Shown here piece after piece: positions 6,478 to 14,371 of a stretch of 21,935 nt of DNA. Source of the DNA: Planctomycetes bacterium RBG_13_46_10 (GTDB lineage Bacteria; Planctomycetota; Phycisphaerae; Sedimentisphaerales; Anaerobacaceae). Below the pieces are notes generated by a model that worked only from the letters and a program-made list of their open reading frames with translations, searched no databases and was not told where the DNA came from. Position 1 is the first letter of the stretch. Each line of letters starts with the position of its first letter. The translations under genes and the position numbers were made by a program. Location of the stretch: contig MHYD01000020.1 of NCBI GenBank assembly GCA_001824645.1, positions 1 to 21,935 of the forward strand. The letters run 5' to 3'.

Positions 6478-7131
6478 TCACGCCTCGACAAGAGCATCCA
6501 GTTTTTCAAATATCAAACCGCTCACCTCGTCGGCGCTCTTGTTAGCATCAAAATCATAAACCGTTCGTCTATTTTTATAGTAATCCACTAAAGATTCCGT
6601 TTGAACGTGATAAGTTTTGAGACGATTTGCCACCACCTCAGGTTTATCGTCCGGGCGCTGAATCAGCTTGGTACCATCTTTATCACAAACACCAGTAATT
6701 TTAGGCTTAAGGTTTTTAACGTGATAAACCGCGCCACATTTCGGACAGCTTCTTCTTCCGGTCATCCGCTCTTCAATTATTCGGCTATCTACCAGTAAAT
6801 TAATAATAACATCGATGTCCTGTTCGCTGTCGTTTAACAACTTATCAAGCTCTATGGCCTGATTAACTGTTCTTGGAAAACCATCCAGTATAAAACCAGC
6901 CTCCGGGGTTTTTTTTATGGCCTCTATCATCATCTCGACGATAATTTCATCAGGCACAAGCCCGCCGGAATCCATGTAGCTCTGTGCCTTCTTCCCAAGC
7001 TCGGTACCGGCAGCTCTTTGCTCTCGTAATATATCACCGCTGGATAAATGCTGCAGGCTGTATCTATCAACTATACGCTTGCATTGAGTTCCTTTGCCTG
7101 CACCGGGAGCTCCTAATAAAACTATTCTCAT
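6478..7131 (-). CDS. adk: Adenylate kinase with zinc-type LID domain
   Basis: 217 residues, the long-LID bacterial form. It interconverts ATP plus AMP and two ADP in the cytoplasm. The P-loop GAPGAGKGTQ is at residues 7-16, the DGFPRT motif near 83-88, and the LID carries CPKC (Cys129, Cys132) followed by CDKD (Cys149, Asp152). Three Cys plus one Asp is the structural-zinc set known from Gram-positive adenylate kinases rather than the zinc-free E. coli LID. The start ATG overlaps the secY stop by 4 nt, which implies translational coupling, and map follows 44 nt later. Confidence 0.98.
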   Translation of the reverse strand: MRIVLLGAPGAGKGTQCKRIVDRYSLQHLSSGDILREQRAAGTELGKKAQSYMDSGGLVPDEIIVEMMIEAIKKTPEAGFILDGFPRTVNQAIELDKLLNDSEQDIDVIINLLVDSRIIEERMTGRRSCPKCGAVYHVKNLKPKITGVCDKDGTKLIQRPDDKPEVVANRLKTYHVQTESLVDYYKNRRTVYDFDANKSADEVSGLIFEKLDALVEA

Positions 7132-8495
7132 GCGTAAGCTCCCTTTATTCTGCCTGTACCCATAAAACCATCATAGCTGCGCATTAGCAGATTGGCCTCG
7201 ATTTTCTGCACTAAATCCAGCGAAACGCTGACAACTATCAACAAACCCGTACCGCCAAGGAATGTCGCAATACCGAACGGTATTCCCAATAATGCTGCAA
7301 TCAGAGATGGAACAATAGCAATGGCAGCCAAAAACGCGGCACCAAAATAAGTAATTCTGACCATCACTTTTTCAAGATATTCAGCAGTCCTGCGGCCCGG
7401 CCGAAGTCCGGGAACGAAGGAGCCGGAATCCCGCAGATTCTTGGCCATCTCCTTCGGCTGAAACTGCACCGTCACCCAAAAATAAGCAAATAAAAATATC
7501 AATAACATATACAAGACATTATAGATATAACCATCCATTCGAAATGCACTACGTAATAAACTAAGAAATCCCGACTGAGGGAATCGAGCTGCCAACCACT
7601 CGATTAAAATCGGCGGGAATATCATAAAACTGGATGCGAAGATTATCGGCATTACACCGCCGTGATTGACTCGCAAAGGCAGATAGTGCCTCTGGCCGCC
7701 GTACATTCTGTGTCCACGCATCATTTTTGCCTGCTGAATCGGTATCCGGCGCTGCCCCTGCGTTATTAATATCGCACCGGCTGTAACGAAAACGAAGGCC
7801 GCAACCAAAAACAATATTCTTGCAGGACCAACGGTGCCCGGCGGCGGAGCAATTGAGAAGTTGGTCATCTTCCAAAGCTGCCAGACCGCCCAAGGCATCC
7901 TATCAAGTATGCCGGCCATAATTATCAAGCTAATACCATTACCGATTCCGTATTCATCTATTTGCTCACCGAGCCACATCATAAAGATAGTGCCGGCGGT
8001 CATGCCGATTACGCCCATTATCAAAGCCTGACGCTCCATGCCGGCATAGGCTAATCCTGCCTCCCCTTCACTTCCCCACCCCAGGTACTTCATATACATT
8101 ATCGCCTGAATCACACAAACCAACACAGTTAGATATCGCGTGTATTCCTGTATTTTTTTATAACCGGTTTGGCCCTCCTGTCTCAGCTTTTTCAAAGCCG
8201 GTACAATCTCGCCAAGCAGCATAAGAATAATCGAAGCTGTAATATATGGCATGATTCCGAGGCCGAACAAAGCGGTTTTGTCCAATCTTCCGCCGGTGAA
8301 CATTTGCATATATAAAGCAGCTTTGCCCAAAGGAGTATCAGCTTCTCCCGACATCCTTGCCGCAATCTTTTTCTGGTCAAAACCCGGGACAGGGATGTGG
8401 AAGCCGACCCTGTATATCAGCAGCAGCGCAAGTGTAAAAAGAAGCTTGTTGCGCAAATCCGGAATCTTGAATATGTTAAATACTGTCTTAATCAT
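7128..8495 (-). CDS. secY: Preprotein translocase channel subunit SecY
   Basis: 455 residues, slightly longer than E. coli SecY (443), an inner-membrane channel with about ten transmembrane helices. The first helix follows IFKIPDLRNKLLFTLALLL, and FGLGIMPYITASIILML near residues 77-93 is the hallmark of TM2. The C-terminal loop PKEMAKNLRDSGSFVPGLRPG, quoted approximately, is the conserved region near the SecA/ribosome contact. Its ATG has GGAG 9 nt upstream. An 85-bp spacer separates it from rplO; that spacer holds a widely spaced CTCCGA/TCGGAG inverted repeat but no T-run. It overlaps adk at its 3' end. Confidence 0.98.
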   Translation of the reverse strand: MIKTVFNIFKIPDLRNKLLFTLALLLIYRVGFHIPVPGFDQKKIAARMSGEADTPLGKAALYMQMFTGGRLDKTALFGLGIMPYITASIILMLLGEIVPALKKLRQEGQTGYKKIQEYTRYLTVLVCVIQAIMYMKYLGWGSEGEAGLAYAGMERQALIMGVIGMTAGTIFMMWLGEQIDEYGIGNGISLIIMAGILDRMPWAVWQLWKMTNFSIAPPPGTVGPARILFLVAAFVFVTAGAILITQGQRRIPIQQAKMMRGHRMYGGQRHYLPLRVNHGGVMPIIFASSFMIFPPILIEWLAARFPQSGFLSLLRSAFRMDGYIYNVLYMLLIFLFAYFWVTVQFQPKEMAKNLRDSGSFVPGLRPGRRTAEYLEKVMVRITYFGAAFLAAIAIVPSLIAALLGIPFGIATFLGGTGLLIVVSVSLDLVQKIEANLLMRSYDGFMGTGRIKGAYA

Positions 8496-8580
8496 CTCTA
8501 CATTCTCCGATGTTCCGCAAGCTTCAACTCAAATCCCAAGGTGTATGTCCGCAACTGCGCGACTCGGAGCTCTACATTTG

Positions 8581-9033
8581 TTACTTTTCACCTATTACCG
8601 CAGCTTTTCCGCCACAGCTTACTATCTTCTGCTCTGCTGATTTACTAAATTTATGAGCTTTAACCTGTAACTTTTTCGTTAATTCACCGTCACCAAGAAT
8701 TTTAACCTTGCTTTTGCGGCTCTGTATCAGTCCGGCTCCCAATAACTCTTCTATACTAATGTTGTCACCATCGCTGAACAATTCAAGCTGTGAAACATTA
8801 ACAATTTCAAAACGCGTCGTGAATTCAAAATTACTAAAGCCTCGCTTTGGCAGCCGCCGAAATAAAGGCATCTGTCCGCCTTCATAAAGCGACATAGACA
8901 TGGCGCCGGCCCTGCTGAGACTGCCTTTGGTACCTCGGCCAGCGGTCTGGCCGTGCCCACTGCCGCTTCCCCTGCCGACACGCTTACGAGCTTTCTTTTT
9001 CCCTGCAATAAAAGTTATTTCCCAGTCAAACAT
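8581..9033 (-). CDS. rplO: Ribosomal protein L15
   Basis: 150 residues, in the normal range for bacterial L15, a late large-subunit assembly protein whose extended N-terminus threads through 23S rRNA. The glycine-rich motif KRVGRGSGSGHGQTAGRG near residues 17-34 identifies it, followed by FEGGQMPLFRRLPKRGF-like sequence (here YEGGQMPLFRRLPKRGF). GGGTG lies about 7 nt before the ATG. It follows rpsE by only 19 nt. In most bacteria rpmD (L30) sits between these two genes; there is no room for it here. Confidence 0.97.
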   Translation of the reverse strand: MFDWEITFIAGKKKARKRVGRGSGSGHGQTAGRGTKGSLSRAGAMSMSLYEGGQMPLFRRLPKRGFSNFEFTTRFEIVNVSQLELFSDGDNISIEELLGAGLIQSRKSKVKILGDGELTKKLQVKAHKFSKSAEQKIVSCGGKAAVIGEK

Positions 9034-9052
9034 TTAATCACCCGAATGATCC

Positions 9053-9574
9053 CTATATACCGGGACCGTTAGCTGCTAACGCAACGCCGCGAATACTTTC
9101 GATAATCTCCTTGTTGCGTAATTTCCTCAATCCATTTAAGGTAGCTTTTACAACATTCTTGGCAGAGGTACTGCCATAGACTTTTGTAAGAATATCCTGT
9201 ACTCCTGCATATTCGAGGACTGCACGCGCACCGGTTCCGGCGATTACTCCTGTGCCCGGGCTGGCCGGTACCATTATTATCTTTGTTGCCCCATATTTAC
9301 CGACAACTTTGTGTGGTATTGTCCGATTGGATAAAATTATCCTCTCCAGATTCTTTTTGGCATCTTTTAATCCTTTTTCCACCGCCTGTGGCACTTCATT
9401 AGCCTTGCCATAACCGACGCCTACTCTGCCAGCCCGATCTCCAACCACAACCAGAGCTGCAAAGCTGAATCTGCGCCCACCCTTGACAACTTTGGCACAA
9501 CGAAACACTTTTACAACCGTATCCTCAAACGGCTTTTCTTCCTGCTCTGCAATTCTAACCGCTTCTTGCTCCAA
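9053..9574 (-). CDS. rpsE: Ribosomal protein S5
   Basis: 173 residues, normal for S5, a small-subunit protein at the mRNA entry site important for decoding fidelity. The N-terminal double-stranded RNA-binding domain contains KVVKGGRRFSFAALVVVGD and GRVGVGYGKANEV. The C-terminal domain has VPASPGTGVIAGTGARAVLE. The start is a TTG at 9574, with GGAG 8 nt upstream. No in-frame ATG occurs before the conserved domain, so TTG is the likely true start. It follows rplR by 28 nt and precedes rplO directly, without rpmD between. Confidence 0.97.
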   Translation of the reverse strand: MEQEAVRIAEQEEKPFEDTVVKVFRCAKVVKGGRRFSFAALVVVGDRAGRVGVGYGKANEVPQAVEKGLKDAKKNLERIILSNRTIPHKVVGKYGATKIIMVPASPGTGVIAGTGARAVLEYAGVQDILTKVYGSTSAKNVVKATLNGLRKLRNKEIIESIRGVALAANGPGI

Positions 9575-9602
9575 ACTATTTTCTCCAAACTTACGTTAGT
9601 TT

Positions 9603-9968
9603 TTAAAAAACCAGGCCAGCTTTTCTCGCTGCATCGGCGAGTGATTTGACTCTGCCGTGAAACTTATAACGGTTCCTGTCAAAACAAACACATTTGATAC
9701 CGACGCCAATAGCCTGCTTTGCAATTATCTGGCCTACAATTCCAGCAGCTTTTTTGTTCGATGTATTCGATATTTGGTCTTTTAATCCTTTTGCCCTCGT
9801 GCTCGCTGAAGCGAGTGTCACTCCGGTCACATCATCTATCACCTGGACGTAAATATGTTTGTTCGACCTAAAAACAGACAATCTTGGTCTCTCAGGCGTT
9901 CCCAAAACCTTTTTCCGGACATGCTGTTTACGTCTCTGCGTTGCTCTTTTTATCTTATTAACTCTCAC
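9603..9968 (-). CDS. rplR: Ribosomal protein L18
   Basis: 121 residues, typical for L18, which binds 5S rRNA together with L5 in the central protuberance. Landmarks are the basic N-terminus RATQRRKQHVRKK, PERPRLSVFRSNKHIYVQVIDD in the middle (quoted in two parts by family pattern) and the C-terminal DRNRYKFHGRVKSLADAARKAGL. The start is a GTG at 9968, preceded by AGGA at a spacing of about 10 nt. An ATG just upstream is out of frame and stops at once. It lies 16 nt after rplF. Confidence 0.97.
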   Translation of the reverse strand: MRVNKIKRATQRRKQHVRKKVLGTPERPRLSVFRSNKHIYVQVIDDVTGVTLASASTRAKGLKDQISNTSNKKAAGIVGQIIAKQAIGVGIKCVCFDRNRYKFHGRVKSLADAARKAGLVF

Positions 9969-9984
9969 AAAAATTTCATCCTAT

Positions 9985-10566
9985 TTATGCTGTACCCGAA
10001 GTGAACGCTTTGCCGACTTTTCGTCGTATGTGCTCATCCGCATAACGTATGCCTTTAGCTTTGTAAGGTTCCGGCGGCCTAACCTTGCGCACATCCGCGG
10101 CAAACTGTCCCAGGAGCTGTTTGTCTGTAGATGTAAGCGTTAACTTCGCAGGAACCTCGTCACCTCGTGTCGCACTAACTTCAATATTTACTTTTAGTCC
10201 CTTCGGAATTACCCGCTCTATCGGGCGGGAAAAGCCAATGTGAAAAGTCAGCTTTCCGCCTTGTTCCTTAACGCTGTAGCCGGTACCGTAAATCTCCATT
10301 TTCTTTTCATAACCCTGGCTTACTCCAACGATCATATTGGCAATCAAAGCTCGTGTCGTACCATGTAGCTGCTTGCTCAGCCGGTCTTCCGGCTGGTCAT
10401 TCTTAACTAATATTCGCCGCTCGCTATTATTAACTTCCACCTTAATCCGAGGATTAAAATTCATCTGCAGATTTCCAAGCGGCCCTGATATTGTCACAGA
10501 TGAGCCTTTCAGCTCGGCTTTTACCCCAGTGGGGATATCAATAGGTTTATTTCCAACACGACTCAT
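9985..10566 (-). CDS. rplF: Ribosomal protein L6
   Basis: 193 residues, about 12-16 longer than the usual 177-180, with small additions spread through the protein and at the C-terminus. L6 lies near the sarcin-ricin loop and L7/L12 stalk base, where elongation factors bind. It begins MSRVGNKPIDIPTGVKAE and carries the family signature PEPYKAKGIRYADEHIRRK near residues 167-185. Its ATG overlaps the rpsH TAA by one base (TAATG), so translation is probably coupled. Nothing suggests it is not functional. Confidence 0.98.
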   Translation of the reverse strand: MSRVGNKPIDIPTGVKAELKGSSVTISGPLGNLQMNFNPRIKVEVNNSERRILVKNDQPEDRLSKQLHGTTRALIANMIVGVSQGYEKKMEIYGTGYSVKEQGGKLTFHIGFSRPIERVIPKGLKVNIEVSATRGDEVPAKLTLTSTDKQLLGQFAADVRKVRPPEPYKAKGIRYADEHIRRKVGKAFTSGTA

Positions 10567-10964
10567 TAGCTAACCGTACAAAGTATCTCGCCGCCAATAT
10601 TAGCCTGGCGGCATTCCTTATCACTCATTACACCCTTACTTGTCGTAACAATAGCTATACCCATACCGCTTAAAACTCGAGGCAGCTCATCAACAGATGA
10701 ATAAACTCTTCGTCCCAGTTTACTAATTCTTTTGATTTCGGTAACAACAGATTGCCCCTGCGGATCATACTTCAGAACAATTCGCAGTATTCCCTGCTTG
10801 CCGTCATCAATTCGGTCGAAATCTTTGATATAGCCTTCTTTCTTTAATACATCTGCTATACCCTGGCAGATATTCGAGGCTCTCACATCGACCTTCTCTT
10901 TATTTATTCGCAAAGCATTGCGAATCCTCGTAAGCATGTCAGCTATTGGATCGCCCAAACTCAT
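10566..10964 (-). CDS. rpsH: Ribosomal protein S8
   Basis: 132 residues, normal for S8, a central-domain 16S-binding protein and in E. coli the translational repressor of the spc operon. The N-terminus DPIADMLTRIRNA and the C-terminal SKGVMSDKECRQANIGGEIL are the standard family blocks. The ATG is at 10964. It overlaps rplF by one base and follows rpsN by 25 nt, keeping the normal spc order. Whether it represses this operon cannot be seen; I did not find an obvious S8-site mimic around rplE. Confidence 0.98.
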   Translation of the reverse strand: MSLGDPIADMLTRIRNALRINKEKVDVRASNICQGIADVLKKEGYIKDFDRIDDGKQGILRIVLKYDPQGQSVVTEIKRISKLGRRVYSSVDELPRVLSGMGIAIVTTSKGVMSDKECRQANIGGEILCTVS

Positions 10965-10989
10965 AATTGTATGCCTCGTGTTCTACTCA

Positions 10990-11175
10990 TTACCAACTGG
11001 CTTTTCTAACTCCAGGTATTTTTCCTTCGTTCGCCAAAGTTCTGAAACAAATCCGACAAATTTTGAACTTGCGATAAACAGCTCTGGCTCTCCCACATAT
11101 CTCACAACGTGTGTATTGCCTGACACGGAACTTTTGTTTCTTTTTTGCCTTGTTTTCCAGCGCTTTAGTTGACAT
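10990..11175 (-). CDS. rpsZ: Ribosomal protein S14, type Z (zinc form)
   Basis: 61 residues, the short zinc-binding S14 (type Z) rather than the about 100-residue zinc-free form. S14 helps assemble the 30S head. The zinc ligands are Cys24, Cys27, Cys40 and Cys43 (CEIC and CRIC). It ends in the conserved GKIPGVRKASW. AGGGA lies about 8 nt before the ATG at 11175. The gene sits between rplE and rpsH, the standard spc location. Many annotators use rpsN for the same gene. Confidence 0.98.
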   Translation of the reverse strand: MSTKALENKAKKKQKFRVRQYTRCEICGRARAVYRKFKICRICFRTLANEGKIPGVRKASW

Positions 11176-11212
11176 CTACGTGTCCCTGTTAATATAGCAT
11201 TTAGAAAATCAT

Positions 11213-11755
11213 TTATTCTTTTTTAAACGGCATACCAAAAAGCAGCAGTAACTGTCTTGCTTCCTTATCAGTTTTTGCCGTAGTTACAAAAGTTATGTTC
11301 ATACCTTGTTGAAACTCGACCTGAGCCGGGTTAATTTCCGGAAAAACCGTTTGTTCAGATAAACCCATCGAATAATTTCCTCTGCCGTCAAAGCTATCCG
11401 TATCAAGACCCCGGAAGTCCCTTACCCGCGGAATCGAAAGATTAATGAGCCTGTCCATAAATTCATACATTCTCACGCCGCGGAGAGTAACCTTCAGGCC
11501 GTTTTCCATACCTTGGCGCAGTTTGAAGTTGGAGACACTTCTTTTGGCCTTGCAGACAAGAGGTATCTGGCCGGTTATCATCGTCAGCTCTTTTTTGGCT
11601 GCTTCGATATATTTTTTATCCTGTACCGCTTTTCCTACACCCATCGATACAACCACTTTTTCTATACGGGGCACAGCCATCGGGCTTTCATAGCCAAATT
11701 CCTTGGTCAGCTCTGTAACTATCCGGGACTTATATAAATCTTTTAACCGTGCCAT
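11213..11755 (-). CDS. rplE: Ribosomal protein L5
   Basis: 180 residues, exactly typical of L5, the 5S rRNA-binding protein of the central protuberance that touches P-site tRNA and S13. Landmarks include PRIEKVVVSMGVGKA near residues 29-43, the LRQGMENGLKVTLRG block, and RDFRGLDTDSFDGRGNYSMGL in the central region (20 residues or fewer quoted per part). It follows rplX with a 39-nt gap and precedes rpsZ by 37 nt. The ATG at 11755 opens MARLKDLYKSRI, matching the family start. Confidence 0.98.
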   Translation of the reverse strand: MARLKDLYKSRIVTELTKEFGYESPMAVPRIEKVVVSMGVGKAVQDKKYIEAAKKELTMITGQIPLVCKAKRSVSNFKLRQGMENGLKVTLRGVRMYEFMDRLINLSIPRVRDFRGLDTDSFDGRGNYSMGLSEQTVFPEINPAQVEFQQGMNITFVTTAKTDKEARQLLLLFGMPFKKE

Positions 11756-11794
11756 AATTTCAATTTCGTAAATCCGCCTAATATTGACGATTCA

Positions 11795-12133
11795 TTATTT
11801 ATTCTTTGCCTTTTTTACAACACTGATTTCAGTGCCATCAATCGCAATTCGCTTTTTGGTTCCGTCTTCGCTTACCTGATAACGAACCCTGCTGCTCTTG
11901 GAGGTCTTCGGGTCCACAGGCAAAACATTACTGATATGGATGGGCTGCTCAACACTGATTCGACCTCCCTGAGGATTTTTACGAGAAGGCTTAACGTGCT
12001 TTTTAACTATATTGTGCCCCTGAACTACTACTTTATTTTTATCCGGCATAACGCGCAGCACTCTGCCTTTGGCACCTTTGTGGTCACCCGTAATAATCTC
12101 AACCATATCGCCTTTTTTAACGTGCAAAGCCAT
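11795..12133 (-). CDS. rplX: Ribosomal protein L24
   Basis: 112 residues from the ATG at 12133, slightly longer than the 100-105 usual. L24 is one of the two assembly-initiating large-subunit proteins and lies at the tunnel exit. The KOW motif is visible in KKGDMVEIITGDHKGAKGRV near the N-terminus. The central GHNIVKKHVKPSRKNPQGG is characteristic. The frame opens 12 nt earlier at a TTG (12145) that has GGAG 10 nt upstream, giving four extra residues. I prefer the ATG because the family normally starts about there (MALHVKKGD), but its own Shine-Dalgarno is poor, so the TTG start cannot be excluded. Confidence 0.95.
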   Translation of the reverse strand: MALHVKKGDMVEIITGDHKGAKGRVLRVMPDKNKVVVQGHNIVKKHVKPSRKNPQGGRISVEQPIHISNVLPVDPKTSKSSRVRYQVSEDGTKKRIAIDGTEISVVKKAKNK

Positions 12134-12178
12134 CTTGTTTACCAATTATTATCATCTCCACTTGCGGTTGCGTGATAC

Positions 12179-12565
12179 TCAGACCACTTCACTCGCAAGG
12201 GATATAATTTTCATATAGTTCTTTTCACGCAATTCACGTGCTACAGCACCGAAAATTCTTGTGCCAATAGGATTGCCCTCATTATCAACCATCACGGCTG
12301 CGTTGCTGTCAAACTTCACATAGCTGCCGTCAGGTCGTCTTATAGGACTCTTGGTACGGATAATAACACATCTATGCACTTTTTTATGATCCAGCTGGCA
12401 GGTTGGTAATACCTTCTTTATGGCAACACTGATAACATCTCCAATGGAAGCTGCCGGGCGTGTAAATTTACCTCTGGCTCCCATTTTGCCGAATACTTTA
12501 ATGCACAGCGCCGACTTAACACCTGAGTTGTCGGCTATATCTAACATTGTTTCCTGCTGTATCAC
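12179..12565 (-). CDS. rplN: Ribosomal protein L14
   Basis: 128 residues, a few more than the usual 122. L14 forms part of the subunit interface and the binding site of the RsfS silencing factor. The N-terminus MIQQETMLDIADNSGVKSAL and the GDVISVAIKKVLP block are diagnostic, and the C-terminus REKNYMKIISLASEV matches the family. The start is GTG at 12565 with AGGA 8 nt upstream. An internal ATG six codons in also has an AGGA, but the conserved MIQQE start favours GTG. It begins the spc-type segment, 61 nt after rpsQ. Confidence 0.97.
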   Translation of the reverse strand: MIQQETMLDIADNSGVKSALCIKVFGKMGARGKFTRPAASIGDVISVAIKKVLPTCQLDHKKVHRCVIIRTKSPIRRPDGSYVKFDSNAAVMVDNEGNPIGTRIFGAVARELREKNYMKIISLASEVV

Positions 12566-12626
12566 CTTATTGTTCCTGCATCACTGTCTTTAAATCTGTG
12601 TATATTTTCTCACAAAGACTCCGGTC

Positions 12627-12893
12627 TTATAATTCAGCCAGATTAGCTTTCTCAACAACTTTGAGAAGACGCCAGCTTTTTGTTTTACTGTAAGGCCGGC
12701 ACTGAGCAATTTCGACCAGATCACCAGAACCAGCCTGGTTTCGCTCATCGTGTACGCCAAGTTTGGTTCTGCGTCTTATATATTTGCCGTACTTCGGATG
12801 CCTGACAATAAAGTCAATGGCAACTCTAATACTTTTATTACCGCTGTTGCTTATTACCCTTCCGGTTAAAGTTTTCAATTTTCTTTCCTGCAT
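12627..12893 (-). CDS. rpsQ: Ribosomal protein S17
   Basis: 88 residues from the ATG at 12893, normal for S17, a primary 16S rRNA-binding OB-fold protein of the 30S body. The sequence LTGRVISNSGNKSIRVAID and the conserved HDERNQAGSGDLVEIAQCRP (quoted to the limit) cover the fold. Translation could begin 12 nt earlier at a TTG (12905), but the only Shine-Dalgarno-like AGG there is too close. Interestingly rplX has the same TTGGTAA-x2-AA-x-ATG arrangement at its start. It follows rpmC by 31 nt. Confidence 0.95.
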   Translation of the reverse strand: MQERKLKTLTGRVISNSGNKSIRVAIDFIVRHPKYGKYIRRRTKLGVHDERNQAGSGDLVEIAQCRPYSKTKSWRLLKVVEKANLAEL

Positions 12894-12924
12894 TTTAGTT
12901 ACCAATACCTGCAGAAGAGCAGCG

Positions 12925-13116
12925 TTACGCTCGCTCTCGCATAACCGTTCTTATCCTGGCAATATTACGTCTTACATTACTTATGTCTTTTGAATTCTCG
13001 AGCTTCTCTGTGACCGCCTGTGAGCGCAAATCAAACAGGTGCCTGGTAAGCTCCTGTAATGTGCTTGCCAGCTCGTCCTGACTCATCTCACGGTATTGTT
13101 GTGCCTTCACCTTCAC
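12925..13116 (-). CDS. rpmC: Ribosomal protein L29
   Basis: 63 residues, standard for L29, a small two-helix protein at the tunnel exit next to L23 that helps dock chaperones and SRP. The pattern MSQDELASTLQELTRHLFDLRSQ (quoted in part) and the C-terminal NVRRNIARIRTVMRER are the two family helices. The start is a GTG at 13116, with GGAG 9 nt upstream; a second in-frame GTG two codons on lacks good spacing. It lies 16 nt after rplP in the usual S10-operon order. Confidence 0.96.
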   Translation of the reverse strand: MKVKAQQYREMSQDELASTLQELTRHLFDLRSQAVTEKLENSKDISNVRRNIARIRTVMRERA

Positions 13117-13132
13117 TTAGCGCTGCTCCCTG

Positions 13133-13552
13133 TCACAAAGAATGTCTTCTCTTAATGAATCTCGTTCTGATCGGCATTTTATGAGCAACTCTAAGCAATG
13201 CCTGCTTTGCCACATCCTCACTCACTCCGCCGATCTCGAAACATACCTGGCCGGGTCTTACCCGAGCAACCCAGAATTCCGGCTCACCCTTGCCCTTACC
13301 CATTCGAGTCTCTAAAGGCTTCGCGCTTACAGGCTTATGCGGAAATATCCTTAAATAGACCTTTCCTTCCCGATGTAGAAAATGAGTTGCCGCCACGCGA
13401 CCGGCTTCGATAATCTTCGCGCTTACCCAACTGGTCTCAAGCGCCTGCAAACCATATTCACCAAACGCAACAAAATTGCACCTTGTGGCATTTCCTTTCA
13501 TCGTGCCGCGCTGGCTCTTACGATACTTAACTCTTTTTGGCATCATTGCCAT
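13133..13552 (-). CDS. rplP: Ribosomal protein L16
   Basis: 139 residues from the ATG at 13552, typical of L16, which lies beside the A-site tRNA elbow and is needed for late 50S assembly. MPKRVKYRKSQRG near the N-terminus and KPLETRMGKGKGEPEFWVAR in the middle are diagnostic. The Arg that is hydroxylated in E. coli L16 (R81) is conserved here (ETRMGKGKG). An upstream TTG at 13561 is in frame, but AGGG is spaced about 9 nt from the ATG, so the ATG is preferred. It follows rpsC by 27 nt. Confidence 0.97.
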   Translation of the reverse strand: MAMMPKRVKYRKSQRGTMKGNATRCNFVAFGEYGLQALETSWVSAKIIEAGRVAATHFLHREGKVYLRIFPHKPVSAKPLETRMGKGKGEPEFWVARVRPGQVCFEIGGVSEDVAKQALLRVAHKMPIRTRFIKRRHSL

Positions 13553-13579
13553 TGTTATCAACCCTATTTATAATACACG

Positions 13580-14371
13580 TCACGCTTTAATGTTAGAATC
13601 ACCACTGCCACTGCTGTCTTTTGGCGCAGCTACATCAGTACCGGCAGTTCTTGTTGGAGCTGTAGTTTCTGCAGGTGCCGCAGCGGCGCGCCTTGGCGCA
13701 CGAGTCCGACGACGTGAACTTTGTGGTATCTCTTCGCCGAATTTACCTTTATATATCCAGACCTTAATGCCGATTGCTCCATAGGTAGTCCTCGCTGTTG
13801 CAATGGCATAATCCACATTAGCATCCAGAGTATGCAGAGGAATACTGCCGAGCTTTTGCATTTCTGTGCGTGCCATTTCCGAACCTGCCAGCCGACCGGC
13901 ACACATAATCTTAACTCCCTGTGCACCGGCGGTCATCGCCGATTCGCAGAATTGCTTCATTGTGCGTCTAAATGAAGCTCTCTTGGCCAATTGTTCAGCT
14001 ATTGCCTCTGCAACTAAAGTAGCGTTCAAGTCCGGCTCTTTTATCTCAACAACATTAACAATCACCTTCCTGCCCGTCAGCTCTTCGAGCTCCTCCCGCA
14101 GCTTATCAACCTCTCCGCCTCTGGGCCCAATGACCACGCCGGGCCTGGCGCTATGAAGTGTAACATTGACTTCATTGCGAGTCCGTATTATTTCTATTTT
14201 TGCTACAGCACCCTTAGGCATCTGACGGTTGAATTTATTGTCGATATACTTGCGTATTTTCTGATCCTCGACAAGGAAATCCCCATAACTGGCCTTCGGA
14301 GCAAACCATGTGCTTTGCCATCCCAGCGTTATACCCGTCCTAAAACCTATTGGAGACGTTTTTTGACCCAT
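13580..14371 (-). CDS. rpsC: Ribosomal protein S3 with C-terminal extension
   Basis: 263 residues against a usual 210-235. S3 sits at the mRNA entry tunnel and contributes to helicase activity on mRNA. It opens MGQKTSPIGFRTGITLGW; the KH-domain motif GVVIGPRGGEVDKL is at residues 78-91, and the C-terminal domain ends around YKGKFGEEIP (216). Beyond that is a tail of about 47 residues: first Arg-rich, then Ala/Thr/Pro, then Ser/Gly/Asp-rich, probably disordered. The gene is preceded by a 142-bp AT-rich spacer, unusual for this operon position. The Shine-Dalgarno before the ATG is weak. Confidence 0.97.
   Translation of the reverse strand: MGQKTSPIGFRTGITLGWQSTWFAPKASYGDFLVEDQKIRKYIDNKFNRQMPKGAVAKIEIIRTRNEVNVTLHSARPGVVIGPRGGEVDKLREELEELTGRKVIVNVVEIKEPDLNATLVAEAIAEQLAKRASFRRTMKQFCESAMTAGAQGVKIMCAGRLAGSEMARTEMQKLGSIPLHTLDANVDYAIATARTTYGAIGIKVWIYKGKFGEEIPQSSRRRTRAPRRAAAAPAETTAPTRTAGTDVAAPKDSSGSGDSNIKA

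Noticed and set aside
8496..8580. CTCCGA/TCGGAG inverted repeat and duplicated CTCTACATT in the rplO-secY spacer
   Set aside because: Arms are 6 bp and more than 50 nt apart, with no T-run; consistent with chance.
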